DNA from: Cutaneotrichosporon cavernicola | Taxonomy: Eukaryota > Basidiomycota > Tremellomycetes > Trichosporonales > Trichosporonaceae | Direction of reading: 5' to 3' | Assembly (NCBI RefSeq): GCF_030864355.1 | Contig: NC_083397.1 | Span: 1,674,001-1,738,000, forward strand | Length of the DNA stretch: 64,000 nt | Translations under genes and position numbers: made by a program | Notes under the pieces: generated by a model | Databases searched by the model: none | Told to the model about the DNA's origin: nothing | What the model saw: only the letters and a program-made list of their open reading frames with translations | Part shown: piece after piece, positions 22,691 to 33,929 of the stretch | Position numbering within the stretch: position 1 is the stretch's first letter | How the letters are laid out: every line of letters begins with the position of its first letter

Positions 22691-25600
22691 CTACTTGTCG
22701 TTCACTGTTGGGAACTTTGTGTGCTGGAGCAGCCACGTCGAGTGGATGGCGTAGAACCACGGTCCGCGGTTCTCGAGGTTATCCTGCATCTGCCCTTCTC
22801 TGGGATACAGGAAGGCATCGCGGATGAGCATGAGGTTGGTCTGCATGCGCTGGACCTCTTGCCACGTAAACGATGTGAGAATCTGCTCGGTGCGCTCGAC
22901 CTCAAAGTCGTTGATCGTCACGGAAAACTTGGACCAGTCGAGCATGTCCCAGAACGGGTGGTGCGTCTGGTCGCCTATCAGGACAGGGATGCAGCCGGCG
23001 TAGATGACGTCCATGGTGCGCGTCGCCCAGCCGGTCGTGCCGCGCGGCACAGGGCAGAAAATCGAATCTCCAATCGTGTCCATGTAATCCTTGGCGGGGT
23101 TGGGCTCGGATGCCGGCCGCACCATGGAGGGCTTTAGGCTGCCCCAGTAAGTCTTGAGCTTGTCGGCACCTTTGAGCTTCATTCTCCGAATGTCCTTGCG
23201 CCACAGGCGCTCGCATACGAGTTTGTTACGAACAGATGCGCCGGCTCCGTTTGGTGAGCCCTTGAAGTGCACAAGAGTCGAACGTAACCGCGCTGGAATG
23301 ACGTTGAGCATGTCACCAAAAGTCTCGCGGAGGTGTTCTTGAAGACAAGTACGTGCAGGAACAACCACATCCTGGTCCATGAAGTAGCCTGGAGTTAGTA
23401 TGAGATATACCAGATCCACTCACAAGGTGAGTTGATGTCACCCATCGGTTGCCACGACGACGCGCGCACAACCTCCTTTGGTGTCGAGCTCCAGTCGCGA
23501 ACACGGAAGAGGTTGTGGAGGATGGTTTGGCAACGTCCCCAGTCGAATGTGAACGGGACGATCATGTCGGCCGTGTCAAAGCCTTGCGGGAGATGGTGCT
23601 CTAGCGCGTTGGTAACCCACTCGCCGATTGGGGGGAAGCGCAGCGTGTACGAGTAATGCGGCATGAAGACGAGATCGCCCTTCTTGTAATTGTCGCTAAT
23701 CAGACGCGTACCACGCTCCAGAACGCTGTCGGCACTGAAACATCCGTGCCATTCAGTTTGAAGCTTCTCGTACTTTTCTGGGTCGTCCTTGTACTCTTTC
23801 TCGTCCTTGTCAGGCATAAACGTGACGTTGGCACTGGGCCAGGCGGGCTTGCTGTTGAGATAACGCCGAGCAGCGGGATGCAGAACATTGAGCCACGTAG
23901 ATCGCTCCATTTGCGCGACAAGAGCGGCGGGGTCTGCCTTTGAGACAGCATCCCAGTCCAGAGTGGCTCTCTGAGGAGGCCATGAGAGGAGTGGGAGGTT
24001 GGCAAAGTCGGCGAAAGGGAAGCGCACGCGGCGCGAGCATGCAGCTTGGGCACACGCGCACTTGCCAGTGTCGAGACAGATGGTGGGATGGTCACACAGG
24101 TTGGTGCACACGTCTCGGTCACGGAAGCGCCAGTCGGCAGGACGGCCCGTAGGTAACTGGGCTTGCTGAAGCTTGATCGGTCGCGGGTCGTCTTTGAGCT
24201 TGGCAATGCGGGATTGGGCGAGATCTATTCCGTTGCTCAGGCGCTCGCAAAGGGTGGAGATCTGCGAAGCGTTGAAGACACGCTTCGTTTCGAGCCGCAT
24301 GTCGAGGATAGCGGATGCCAACGGGTCGTCACGGAAGAACGGCCATGGCGAAGGCTTGCCCGGACAACAGAATGGGGTGATGCGGAAGCGGAACTGTCCA
24401 AGGCCGGTGACTGAGGGGTCGGGCATCTCGTCGCGCTTTGCGGGAGGCGGCCGAGGGTCCCATGGTACGAGCGGAGAGCCGTTCGACTGCGTGAGGCTCA
24501 CGTACCCAGACTCGGGATCAATGTTCATGGTGAACCGGTTTGTGTTGTTAGGGTTGGTGGTTTCAGCCGAAGACTGGAAGTTGACGTCAAATTCGCGGAC
24601 GACCTTGTCGTCCTTCTTCTCCTTGACGTGCTGAGTGAGCAACAACGTGGCGCTATTGCCCAGCTCCTTGATTGTAAACTTCCAGTCTTGGGGCTCGTCA
24701 CCGTCTCGCCACCCAAACTCAGCCGGCTTGTCGTCCTTGGCCTGGTCGTAGTAGGGGTAGAACGGTTGGCCATCGAGGTCAGCGGCGACAACGCCACTGC
24801 AACCGTCCAGGAAAAGGAGGTCGCGGATCGAGTACTTGCGCCGATCAGAGCATTGCGCCAAGTGTTTGCGAGTGAGGTACATCAAGGTCTCATCCAGGTA
24901 CTGGAGGGCCAGGCTGTGGAGACCGTCGTCAATCGGGATGACGGCCTTGAAACCCAGTACCTCGGAGGCTTTCTTCGTGCTGCCAACGTAGCGATCGGGA
25001 AAGCGGTTGTCACCAGGAAGAGTCTGCAGCGGCGAAGACGAATTTGTGAGCCACAGAATTTTACGGATGAGCTCCATTGCCGACGTCGACTTGTCGGTAC
25101 CGATATTGTAGAATTCGACCTCACCACGCTTCTTCTCGGGCCCTTTGGTCATTTCAGTTAACCGGTTGACAGCCAGAATGAAACCGTCTACGACATCGCG
25201 AATGTTGACCATGTCGAGCTGTGGTCAGACGAGTAGAGCCAGTCAAACTCCAAACTCACGTTCTGGTCACCGCCGACAATCTGGATAGGGCGGTGTGAAA
25301 GCGCATTACTCATGATGGCGGGAATCAGGCGCTCTCGGTGGTCTGCCGCACTACCGTAGACGTTGGAGAGTCGGAGCATGATCGCGTTCAAGTCCTTTGT
25401 GCCACTCGCAGTGACATTGGCGACGTAGGACGTGATCACATCCTCTGCCTTTGCTTTGGAGCCTCCGTAGACGTTGGCGGGTTTGTGAGGCGTGTCCTCT
25501 GGTACAGGCATCTTGGCGGGATTACCATACACCTGATGATCAGTTATGCTCCATAACAGCGTGTTGTTCGTACCTCGCGTGAGCTAGCCTGGATGAACCA

Positions 25601-26253
25601 GCCGCCCTTCATTGCCTCCAGGACGAGCTGTGTACCGCGCACGTTGACGTCGCTGCAATCCTTCTCGTTCTCCAAGCACCACAAGACACGCGACACCGCA
25701 GCAAGATGGATCACACCGACAACGTCGTTGGTCATGGCGGATGCGAGGGTTGTCGCGTCACGAATGTCGCCCTCCACATATCGGAGGTCTGTGTCGGGGT
25801 ATTTCAGCTGCAACGTTGACAACTCGTCCTGGAAGAAGATCTTATCCAGAACAGTGATAGGAGTGCCAGTGGACAGGAGACGCGTGATTATCTGCTTTCC
25901 TGGATGTCAGCTATGGCTTGTATGGATCTCACCAATCATTCCGCCACCGCCAGTCACCAGAACGCGTCCCTTGGACGAGGCATGAACCTGCTCCCCACCG
26001 TAGCCGTCCAAGTCGTGCACACTTGGGATTACCGCGTCGTCTCGAAAGTCGGCCCAATCCCAGGTATCTCCTGTTGGACTAGCATGGAGTTGCTGTGGGG
26101 TAAGTGTGCTGAGGCAACTGGTGCTGGTGCCCAAAGACTCACCCTCTGTTCTGATAGGAAGAACAGTACCGCGGCACAGAGGCAGAAAATGAGGATCCAG
26201 CGCATATGGCGCCGTGAAGGGCCGTAACCCATGAGGGCTTGAAATGTCCTCAT
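22691..26253 (-). CDS. Type II membrane fusion: NAD-dependent epimerase/dehydratase + exostosin (GT47)
   Basis: Six exons (26143-26253, 25933-26092, 25574-25899, 25260-25532, 23424-25218, 22691-23388) read in one frame, 1120 aa. Order: about 16 cytosolic residues; membrane anchor (WILIFCLCAAVLFFL); stem (GDTWDWADFRDD); Rossmann start RVLVTGGGGMIG; SDR acidic motif YVEGDIRD; VYGGSKAKAED with the YxxxK pair; NIRDVVDGFILAV and FYNIGTDKSTSAMEL, all extended-SDR/epimerase features (about residues 70-400). A linker domain follows, then an EGF-like Cys cluster (CTNLCDHPTICLDTGKCAC) near residue 680, then exostosin/GT47 hallmarks: FTFDWGRCQTI, CYFMDQDVVVPA, STLVHFKGSPNG, SIFCPVPRGTTGWATRTMD and IYAGCIPVLIGD. 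Predicted Golgi, lumenal domains. A longer start (26427) exists; 26253 has the better context (A at -3). Confidence 0.85.
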
Positions 26254-26730
26254 GGTTTGCGAGAAGTCGAGTTGAAGATGAACTGACGGCGGTGAGTTTG
26301 TGACAAGGTCTGCCTCGTGGTCAGTCAGGACGTTGATCGGTTGGCAGGGAAGGGTTCCAGACCATCGTTTCCCGCGGTGTGCCTGGAACGTGGTGTGAAC
26401 GTGGCGCTGTTCCTGTAGACTTGCCATGTATACTCAGCCCACAGATATGCACAACTGCTCCTCGTCGTGTCTTTTGTCAACCCACCTGTGTTGCTGTTGT
26501 GATCGTATAGCGAACCAGAGTCGATAAGAGAGTGTTCCATCCACTTCTGATGGCTTCATAACCCGCTCTGAAACATCAGGAACATCAGACCCATTGAGGA
26601 TCAGGACCAATCATTCTGTTCCCCTTTTAGATCGTATTTCATTCTATATCCGGACGACACCTGAAGTGATGTGCTCGAACCACGGAACAGGCGACGAAAC
26701 GTGTTTATACATTGTACATTCGACAACCTT
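26254..26730. other. Intergenic region
   Basis: Upstream of the fusion gene and downstream of the carbamoylase (both minus strand). No recognised element; part could be 5' leader if the longer fusion start (26427) is used. Confidence 0.5.
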
Positions 26731-28198
26731 TCAAGCCGTGCGCTGCGAGTCGAACAGTAGCGCGGCGTCCATCAGAACCTGGGCGCCAAGTGCACAGTCC
26801 TCTGGCGTCGAGAACTCGCGAGGGTTGTGCGACAGACCCTCACGGCACGGAATAAACACCATGCCAGTGGGACAGATACGGGACGTGGCGCACGAGTCAT
26901 GGCCAGCTCCCGAAACGATCTTGCGTACCTGTTCCGACGGGACGGAGGCGCACGCGGCTTTTTCCACGGCACCCGTACACAATGGGTGGAACTTTGTGGC
27001 CGAGTTGTCAAAGAGGACCTCCCAGTCGATTGTGCATTTAAAACGCGCGTTGTCGTTGGCGGCAATCTTGACCGACGCTGCACGGATGTCCTCTTCGATT
27101 CGCGCGAGCTGTTCATCCTCAACGTGTCGAATGTCGAGCGTGAACTCGACAACGTTTGGGATCGTGTTGATCGATCCGGGCTGGAGGTGGAAGATGCCAG
27201 TTGTTGCGAGGCCGTGGTGTTCCTTGGCAATCTGGTGAGCGGCGAGGATGAACTGCGAGGCCGCGAGCATGGGGTCGGCACGGTAGTCAAAGGGCGTGGT
27301 GCCGGCGTGTGAGTCGCGACCGTTGATGCGGATGTTGAACCACTTGTACGCTTGGCCGCCCTGGACGACGCCGACGCGTTGTCCGTGGCTCTCAAGCACA
27401 GGGCCCTGTTCAATGTGTAGTTCAAAGTGGGCGGCGAGGGGGTTTGCCTTGTGACACGCAAGAACAGTGCCCTTGTAGCCAATGCGGTCAAGTTCGGCTC
27501 CAGCCGACACACCGGGGTTGGCGACATCGCACAGAGCATACGCATCTTGGAGACTAAGCTCGCCAGACCAAACAGACGACGCGTGCAGCGACTTTGGGAA
27601 ACGCGCTCCCTCCTCGTTCGTCCAGTTGACCACCGCGATAGGATACTCGGTCACGAGGCCCGCATCGTGGATGGTGCGCAAGGCCTCGACAGCAGACTGT
27701 ACGCCGAGGATACCGTCGTAACGACCGCCTGTCGGCTGTGTGTCGAGGTGCGAGCCCATGGCTGTAGGCGGGCCATCCTTCTTACCCTTACGGATCGCAA
27801 AGATGGAACCCATCTGGTCGATTTTGATCTCGCAGCCAAGGTTGGTCATCTCCTTGACGAACCAGTCGCGCACGAGCTTGTCGTCGTCTGAGAGTGCGAG
27901 ACGACACATGCCCGTCTCGGTTGGGGCACTGGAGGTCAGCTGAGAGTTGAGTCAACACTCACTCGCCCCAGCGGTGGGCGGCTCCCCACTCGCACGTCTC
28001 ATGAATCGTCTCGTTGAGACGCTTGGCGTTGATCGTGAGTTGGCGCGGTTCGTAAGGCATTTTGGAAGTTGAGTGTGCGCGTGTAAGCAGAGGTGAAAGG
28101 AGGGGCCTTGAGAGCAGCTGCGTTGAGCTTGCTGTGGGCAATGCGACGCGTCGTGCTGCGGTTGTGAGAAACGCGAGACGCAACGGTTGGCTATACAT
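26731..28198 (-). CDS. PYD3: M20-family carbamoylase / beta-ureidopropionase (Pyd3-like)
   Basis: Two exons (27963-28198, 26731-27928), 477 aa. Hydrolyses N-carbamoyl-beta-alanine or related N-carbamoyl amino acids or allantoate; Pyd3-type is the last step of pyrimidine degradation. Metal/substrate motifs of the M20 carbamoylase group: MGSHLDTQPTGGRYDG, NWTNEEGARFPKS, ELHIEQGPVLE, GRDSHAGTTPFDYRADPM (dimerisation), GAGHDSCATSRICPTGM, and REGLSHNPREFS near the end. The first ATG gives MYSQPLRLAFLTTAARRVAL, an Arg/Leu/Ser presequence typical of mitochondria. A second in-frame ATG at 28060 (MPYEPRQLT) would give a cytosolic form. The exact N-carbamoyl substrate cannot be told from sequence. Confidence 0.88.
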
Positions 28199-30860
28199 GG
28201 CTTGAGTCGCGAGTAGGCACTAATCTCGGTTCTCGGTTCTCGGTTGACTATGTAAATACATTGTTTGAGGTGGGCATACGAGACAAGTCGTATCTAAATT
28301 ACCAGCTTTATCCAGACTACCGATTTTTCCGCCGAGTCTCCGTTCGGATACGGGCTTTCGGCCGTCGCAAGCGCTCGTCACAGTCGTCTACGCAAGCCAC
28401 CACGCCGTCTTGGATTCATTCATTATGACCTTGTACAATGGGCCCCCAGAGCGGGGCTCAAAGGGAACTGCGTACAAGCGCTAGTAGTAGATCCGGCCCT
28501 TACGCCGCTTAGCATGAGTATATTTTGGTGCGAGGCTCGGTTCAGCGCTGTCGGAAGTAGGGAGCGACAAGCGACAAAGTCGAGTCGACTCGCGCGGAAA
28601 ATCCCCTTTAGTTAAAAGAGGGACGACGAGTTGTGAATGGGAGCCTTGTCACTCATTACCCCCTCTTCCAAGCTGTAACCGACTTTGGTCACGCGCCACA
28701 AACCCTCCCCGGCCTGCAGCATTTCCGCATGATAGCAGGCGAAAGTCGTCGGGCAACTGGTACTGGCTGGTGATCACGCGCGGCATTATCCCTATTCCAG
28801 AGTATCGCACTATCTCGATCGACCGCCACACCCAGCCAGCCACCCAGCCAACGATTCTCGTCAAGTCACATGTTGGACAAGAGTTGCCCGCAAGCCGCAG
28901 CTCTGCCGCGTTTGTTCTCACGATCTCACAGCCCGAAATGGCGATACATAAGGCCTAACCCTTCAAGGTCTTGCGAGCGTTATCTTGAACTGATATCGTA
29001 TCGTATCCACTTTGCAACAATCTCGATATCAACCACTCGACGGATATTTTCGTGCATCTGCTATCCACATCCCATCTTGACGACCCTCGCCTCGTGGCAT
29101 GCTGACCCATGAGCCTGAGCCATGCATGAGTCATGGGCCATGAGCCATGAGCCATTCGCCTGAGCCATGAGCCATTCGGTACTACCGCGGTCGCCCCGTC
29201 GGGTTGGCAACATGGTCTTGCTGTCATTTGCAGCAAGCGATGGCTAGGCGATGATTTGAGTGGCTGATGATGTTGATACACAGTATACACGGCATACACG
29301 GTGTACACGGGTCAGTTGAAATCTACGGAATACGTCGGAGCTTGGCGCTGGTCGCCGATGGCTCATCCGAGGCCCGGAGGTCCGGAGGATCGACAAACGC
29401 CATGCCGCCTCAATACTCAGGGAAGAGCCGTGAACAACCCATTCCACCTGGTCAGATCTCTTAAACGCGGGGCCCAACCCTGAAGATCTCGTGTACCGCG
29501 TGGTCACACATGAGTCAACGCAAGTGCCGGCCGACGGCCATGGACCATGCATGGACCAAGCATCAAGCATCATGCATCTATGGCGCGATTTCTGCTTGGC
29601 GCCAGAGGGTCTGTGATGGAATGTTGGACGCGTACAATGGTGGGCAAAGGTTGACAAAACTGGACGCGCTCAAGCCAGATGGAATGTGAGCGGTCTAAAT
29701 GACACCCCAGAATGCCGCCGTTGAAACGGATGGGTCAATGGGTTAATGAGCCCATTGCATTGCACATTTTGCACCATGACATGAAAAGCACGCGAGCAGC
29801 GAGCAGCAAACGCAGGCACTGTTGCAGTGTCAGTGTCAGGGTTTGTTGATGATGTCAGTGGTGGTGGTGGTGGCAGTCAGCGGCAAGAGCCGTTGACGTT
29901 GGTGGCATTGGCGGCTGCGGTTGTCAGCGGTTCAGCGGTCCAGCGGAAACTTACCTGCACTGCACGCGGTTGATTGAGATTGAGATTGTGGCTTGACTGA
30001 TTGATTGTCTTACTCTCCTCTAATACCTTTTGATCAGGGTTGCTGATTGTTTCAGTCACATGGACCACATGGTACACTTTTCAAAACTCCCTATTGCACC
30101 CTGGCTCTCAGGTTAGAAGCGGGTAAAAGAGGCCAGCCAACGCCAACGCCTACGCTTACGTGTCAACAGTCACCGGAACAAACCTCGTACAGAATAAGAG
30201 TTTGGCTTGGCATTTTCGTCAGCTGACCTTTGGCTACGGGGACCATGTCAACCCGATGAGCCCCGACTATTCTCCACTGGGGCCTGGGGCGTTGATCGAG
30301 GCCCCTGTAGCTTATGATCTGCCAATAAGATCAGTCTTCATGTTCCGCGCTAAATTGCACGCGGGGCCCAAGGCTCAAGGGTTTCATTACCCTGGATATC
30401 CTCGTTAGCCGCCTTGTCCGTCTTGACAAGGGAGGCGGCGTTATCGCAATGGAATGTACAGAGACACTCGAGTGTGGTTGGCACTGGGAAGCAATGCACA
30501 GCCTGGACCTATTGCGAGCTAGAACCAGAATGCCTACTGTCAGAGGTGAGGTGGGCGTTCCGTTCAGCGCATGACCCCGACCTTGGCGATCTCGCGAGGT
30601 GCAGAGTGATACCCCATCACGCCAGAGGGTATGTGGCCCTCTGTCAACAACCTGAGCCGGCCAACTGTTATCCGCATAGCAAGCAAGCAATCAAGCAAGT
30701 AGGCAACCAAGCTCACCTCATCTCCACTCTCCGGCCAGTGACTGCCGGCACTTTATAACGCAGCACAGCTCGCTTGGTCCCATTTCTTCCACACCTTATA
30801 TCGCTGGCCGATTCTCCAGCAAACACTCAACCGCCCAAACCCAACCCTCTTTCCATCACC
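28199..30860. other. Gene-poor 2.7-kb interval
   Basis: No frame with coding character or conserved sequence was found on either strand. Visible are an ATGAGCC-rich patch (29107-29179), GTG-repeat sequence near 29858-29875, and a pyrimidine-rich permease leader at the right end. It may hold non-coding RNA or permease regulatory DNA, which cannot be decided here. Confidence 0.5.
29107..29179. repeat. Degenerate ATGAGCC-type repeat cluster
   Basis: At least six occurrences of the CATGAGCC/ATGAGCC word with related variants in about 70 bp, including the duplicated segment GAGCCATGAGCCATTCG. Origin unknown. Confidence 0.7.
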
Positions 30861-32843
30861 ATGTCGTACGAAGACGTGGAGAAGGTCACAAAGGCCGAGA
30901 CCGGCAAGATTGTCGTGTCGCCAGCTTACGATGCCATGGCCGACAATGAAGACTACTACGACCCATCCAAGGAGACGAGGCTCACGCGTATTGGTCTCAA
31001 CTTTGAGTCCTTTAAGCGTGCGCCAGGCGCGACTCGGTGAGTGTTTTTTTTGGAACACAAAGCTGATTGTCCTAGTGGCCTTATTGCCCATGGTGATATT
31101 CCACCAGAGCTTGTCGCTCACGACAACCCGCTTCTTCAACAGAAGATGAAGCCCCGCCACCTCCAGATGATTGCGGTCGGTGGCTCGATTGGTACTGGTC
31201 TCTTTGTCGGTTCGGGTTCGGCTCTTGTCAAGGGTGGACCGGCTGGTATTCTGATTGCCTGGATCATCATCGGTGTGATGCTTATCAACGTGAGTGCACA
31301 CAATGATTGGCGCTGACAATTCAGGTCACCCAGGCTCTTGGTGAAATGGCTATTATCTATCCCGTCTCTGGTGGTTTCTACACTCTGGCTTCTCGTATGC
31401 TTGACCCTTCGTTCGCTTTCGCAATGGGCTGGAACTATGTTCTTCAATGGGCCGTTGTTCTTCCTCTTGAAATTGTGAGCTAGCTACAAGAGTATCTCAA
31501 TTACTAACTCTCAAGACTGTCGCTGGTACAACTGTTCAATACTGGACGACACCTGTTCCACTTGGTGCTTGGATTACAATCTTCTTCCTCCTTATCATTG
31601 TGAGTTTCTTTTTTTTTCCTATCGCTCCAAGAATAACTTGCTGATACCCAGTTCTTCGCTGTTCTTGGCACAATCGGCTACGCCGAGGAAGAGTTCTGGT
31701 CCTCGTGTCTCAAGCTTATCGTTGTCATCATCTTCATCATCATTGGTATCGTCTGCATTACCGGCGGCGGCCCCAAGGACGGTGACTACAACAAGTATCT
31801 CGGTGCTAGCTACTGGAAAGACCCTGGTGCCTTTGCCAACGGCTTCAAGGGAGTCTGCGCTGTGTTTGTTACTGCCGCATTCTCGTTCGCTGGGTGAGTT
31901 AAAGCAGTGCGGCTTAGTTCTGACAGACAGTACTGAGCTTGTCGGCCTTGCCGCCACCGAGACTCCCAACCCTCGCAAGACCATGCCTGCCGCCATCAAG
32001 CAGACTTTCTGGCGTATTACTCTCATCTACATCACCTCGCTCCTCATCATCGGTCTCGCTGTTCCTTACACCGAGCCCCGTCTTATGGGCGGCTCGGGTG
32101 CCGACACTTCGCCCTTTGTCATTGTCATGGACAAGGCTCGCATCCGCGGCATGAACCACCTCATCAACATTACTATTTGTATCTCGGTTCTTTCCATCGG
32201 TCTTTCGTGTGTGTACGCCGGTTCGCGTACCCTCACCGCTCTTGCCGAGACTGGTTACGCACCCAAGGTCTTCACCTATGTCGACAAGGCCGGTCGCCCT
32301 CTCTGGTCGATTTGCTTTGTTGTCGCCTTTGGCCCCCTCGCCTACGTCAACCTTGCCGATGTCGGTAGTGCCGTCTTTGACTGGCTTCTCGCCCTCTCGG
32401 GTCTCTCGACTCTGTTCACTTGGCTCGCCATTTGCATCACACACATCCGTTTCCGCCAGGCATGGAAGGCGCAGGGCCACTCGATCGAGGAGCTTCCTTT
32501 CAGGGCCATCGGCGGCATGCCGGGCTCTATCCTCGGTGCCTCCCTCATTGTCCTCGTCCTCATCGCCCAATTCTACATTGCCATTTGGCCTCTGGGCCCC
32601 AAACGCACTGGTGGCGCCGCGGCCGAGGCCTTCTTCCTCTCCTACCTCGCCGCCCCTGTCGTTCTCGGTTTCTGGGTCGTCGGTTACCTTTGGAAACGTA
32701 CTCTTCCCAAGAAGGTCCACGAGATCGACCTTGACACTGGCCGCAAGTCGTGGCTCACCGTCGAGGAGATGCGCGCGTGGCGCGCCGAGCGTGCGGCCGC
32801 GCCTCTCTACGTGCGCATTTTCCGTCTTCTCTTCACCAACTAG
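30861..32843 (+). CDS. Amino acid permease (AAP/YAT family)
   Basis: Six exons (30861-31036, 31076-31289, 31325-31474, 31516-31599, 31652-31893, 31931-32843), 592 aa, standard for fungal amino acid/H+ symporters. The family signature [21 protein letters not shown] opens the first span. Others: [77 protein letters not shown] and a final IPF-like region before a basic tail. About twelve spans are readable; the N-terminus is soluble and acidic ([20 protein letters not shown]). Plasma membrane expected. Substrate range (general, like Gap1, or specific) cannot be told. The long gene-poor upstream region leaves room for nitrogen-responsive control. Confidence 0.93.
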
Positions 32844-33257
32844 TCTTAATAGCACAGTAATCTCAAGGTTGCAGTTTGTAACGCTCGTCACTTGAGCTTG
32901 ATTCTTGTATGGCTCTTGCCGAGCCCAGTCTCCCAGGTTTAAAATGCAACAATGCGGACCTATGAATGATAACAGAACAACATGCCGCACGTCCGAGTAG
33001 CTCTGGCAGATTGTGATCGCTGCCCGATCGTCGAGGCACGTTGCTGATGTGTTTAAGCGGTCAGGTCGTACCGACACGCCAGCCACACTCGATTCATTTC
33101 ATTATGTGGTGCAGTCACGAGATGAAGCTAGATCCAGTCGATTTGCAGCCCAGCCTGGGGCCATGGTGCGCCATCTCATCAATGTGATCGAGCCATGTCC
33201 AGACAATCAAGACCAGTTGACAATGAATACAACCAACGATATATACAACGGGCTACT
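32844..33257. other. Convergent intergenic region
   Basis: 3' flanks of the permease (plus) and a small unknown gene (minus). Nothing recognised. Confidence 0.5.
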
Positions 33258-33929
33258 CTAAATAAACTGCAGGCGCGGGTCGCCTTTACACATGTCGATT
33301 TCGACGCAGTTCTCAATGAGCCTGCATCGCGCCTCATCCGTATCCAACACAATACTCGTCTCGTGTCCCGCCCATCCGCCCGACCGAAGCAGTTGAATGG
33401 CCTGGGCGAAAACCCTGCGCGCAATAGACGCCTCTGCGACACGCGCCTCTGCACGGCCCCGTTCCTCGCCCTCCACCGTAATTGAATTAACACATTGGCG
33501 CATGGGCGGAGCGCGGCCGGCGCGAATGTCACCGTCGATCTGGGCCAGAGCAGAAAGACCCTCAAACATCTTCTGGTCGGCAAAGTTTGTCCACCGTTGA
33601 AGAGTAGAGGCAAAGGCGGCTCGGCCCGCCGACGTGGAGAGTTGGCGTAGGCGGGTTTCGAGTTCTGCTTGGGCTGCTTGGAGCTGGGCAGCTTGGCGGA
33701 TGGATTGTCGTTGTGCCTGGACCTGAGACGGCGTTTGGCGTGGGCGAGGGAGGTCTTTGCGGAGCCAGGCTGGCCGGTTAGTTGGGCCGGCCTTGTTCGA
33801 GTAGCCGAAACTTACGAGGAGACGGTGAGGAGATTCCGCGCCGCGCGGAGATTGGTTGTGGTGCCTTGGCCTCAAGCTGGTGTCAGCATGTCCGACATGT
33901 GAACTATTACGTACGACTGCGACGCCCAT
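33258..33929 (-). CDS. Unrecognised 195-aa protein
   Basis: Family not recognised. Exons 33915-33929 (15 nt), 33816-33876 and 33258-33769 splice in frame. The protein starts MGVAVLEAKAPQPISARRG, has a Pro/Arg-rich linker (LRKDLPRPRQTPSQVQ), then a long Gln/Ala helix likely to form a coiled coil (AAQLQAAQAELETRLRQL) and a mostly alpha C-terminal half (FADQKMFEGLSALAQIDGDI, VAEASIARRVFAQAIQLL). No signal peptide or membrane span. Splice sites follow the local CTGACACCAG pattern, supporting a real gene; the 5-codon first exon makes the start less certain. Confidence 0.6.
   Translation of the reverse strand: MGVAVVRNSSHVGHADTSLRPRHHNQSPRGAESPHRLLVSFGYSNKAGPTNRPAWLRKDLPRPRQTPSQVQAQRQSIRQAAQLQAAQAELETRLRQLSTSAGRAAFASTLQRWTNFADQKMFEGLSALAQIDGDIRAGRAPPMRQCVNSITVEGEERGRAEARVAEASIARRVFAQAIQLLRSGGWAGHETSIVLDTDEARCRLIENCVEIDMCKGDPRLQFI

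Noticed and set aside
22691..26253. Treating epimerase and exostosin as two neighbouring genes
   Set aside because: No stop, no ATG-preceded break and no spacer between the domains; introns keep one phase throughout. Transcript data could still overturn this.
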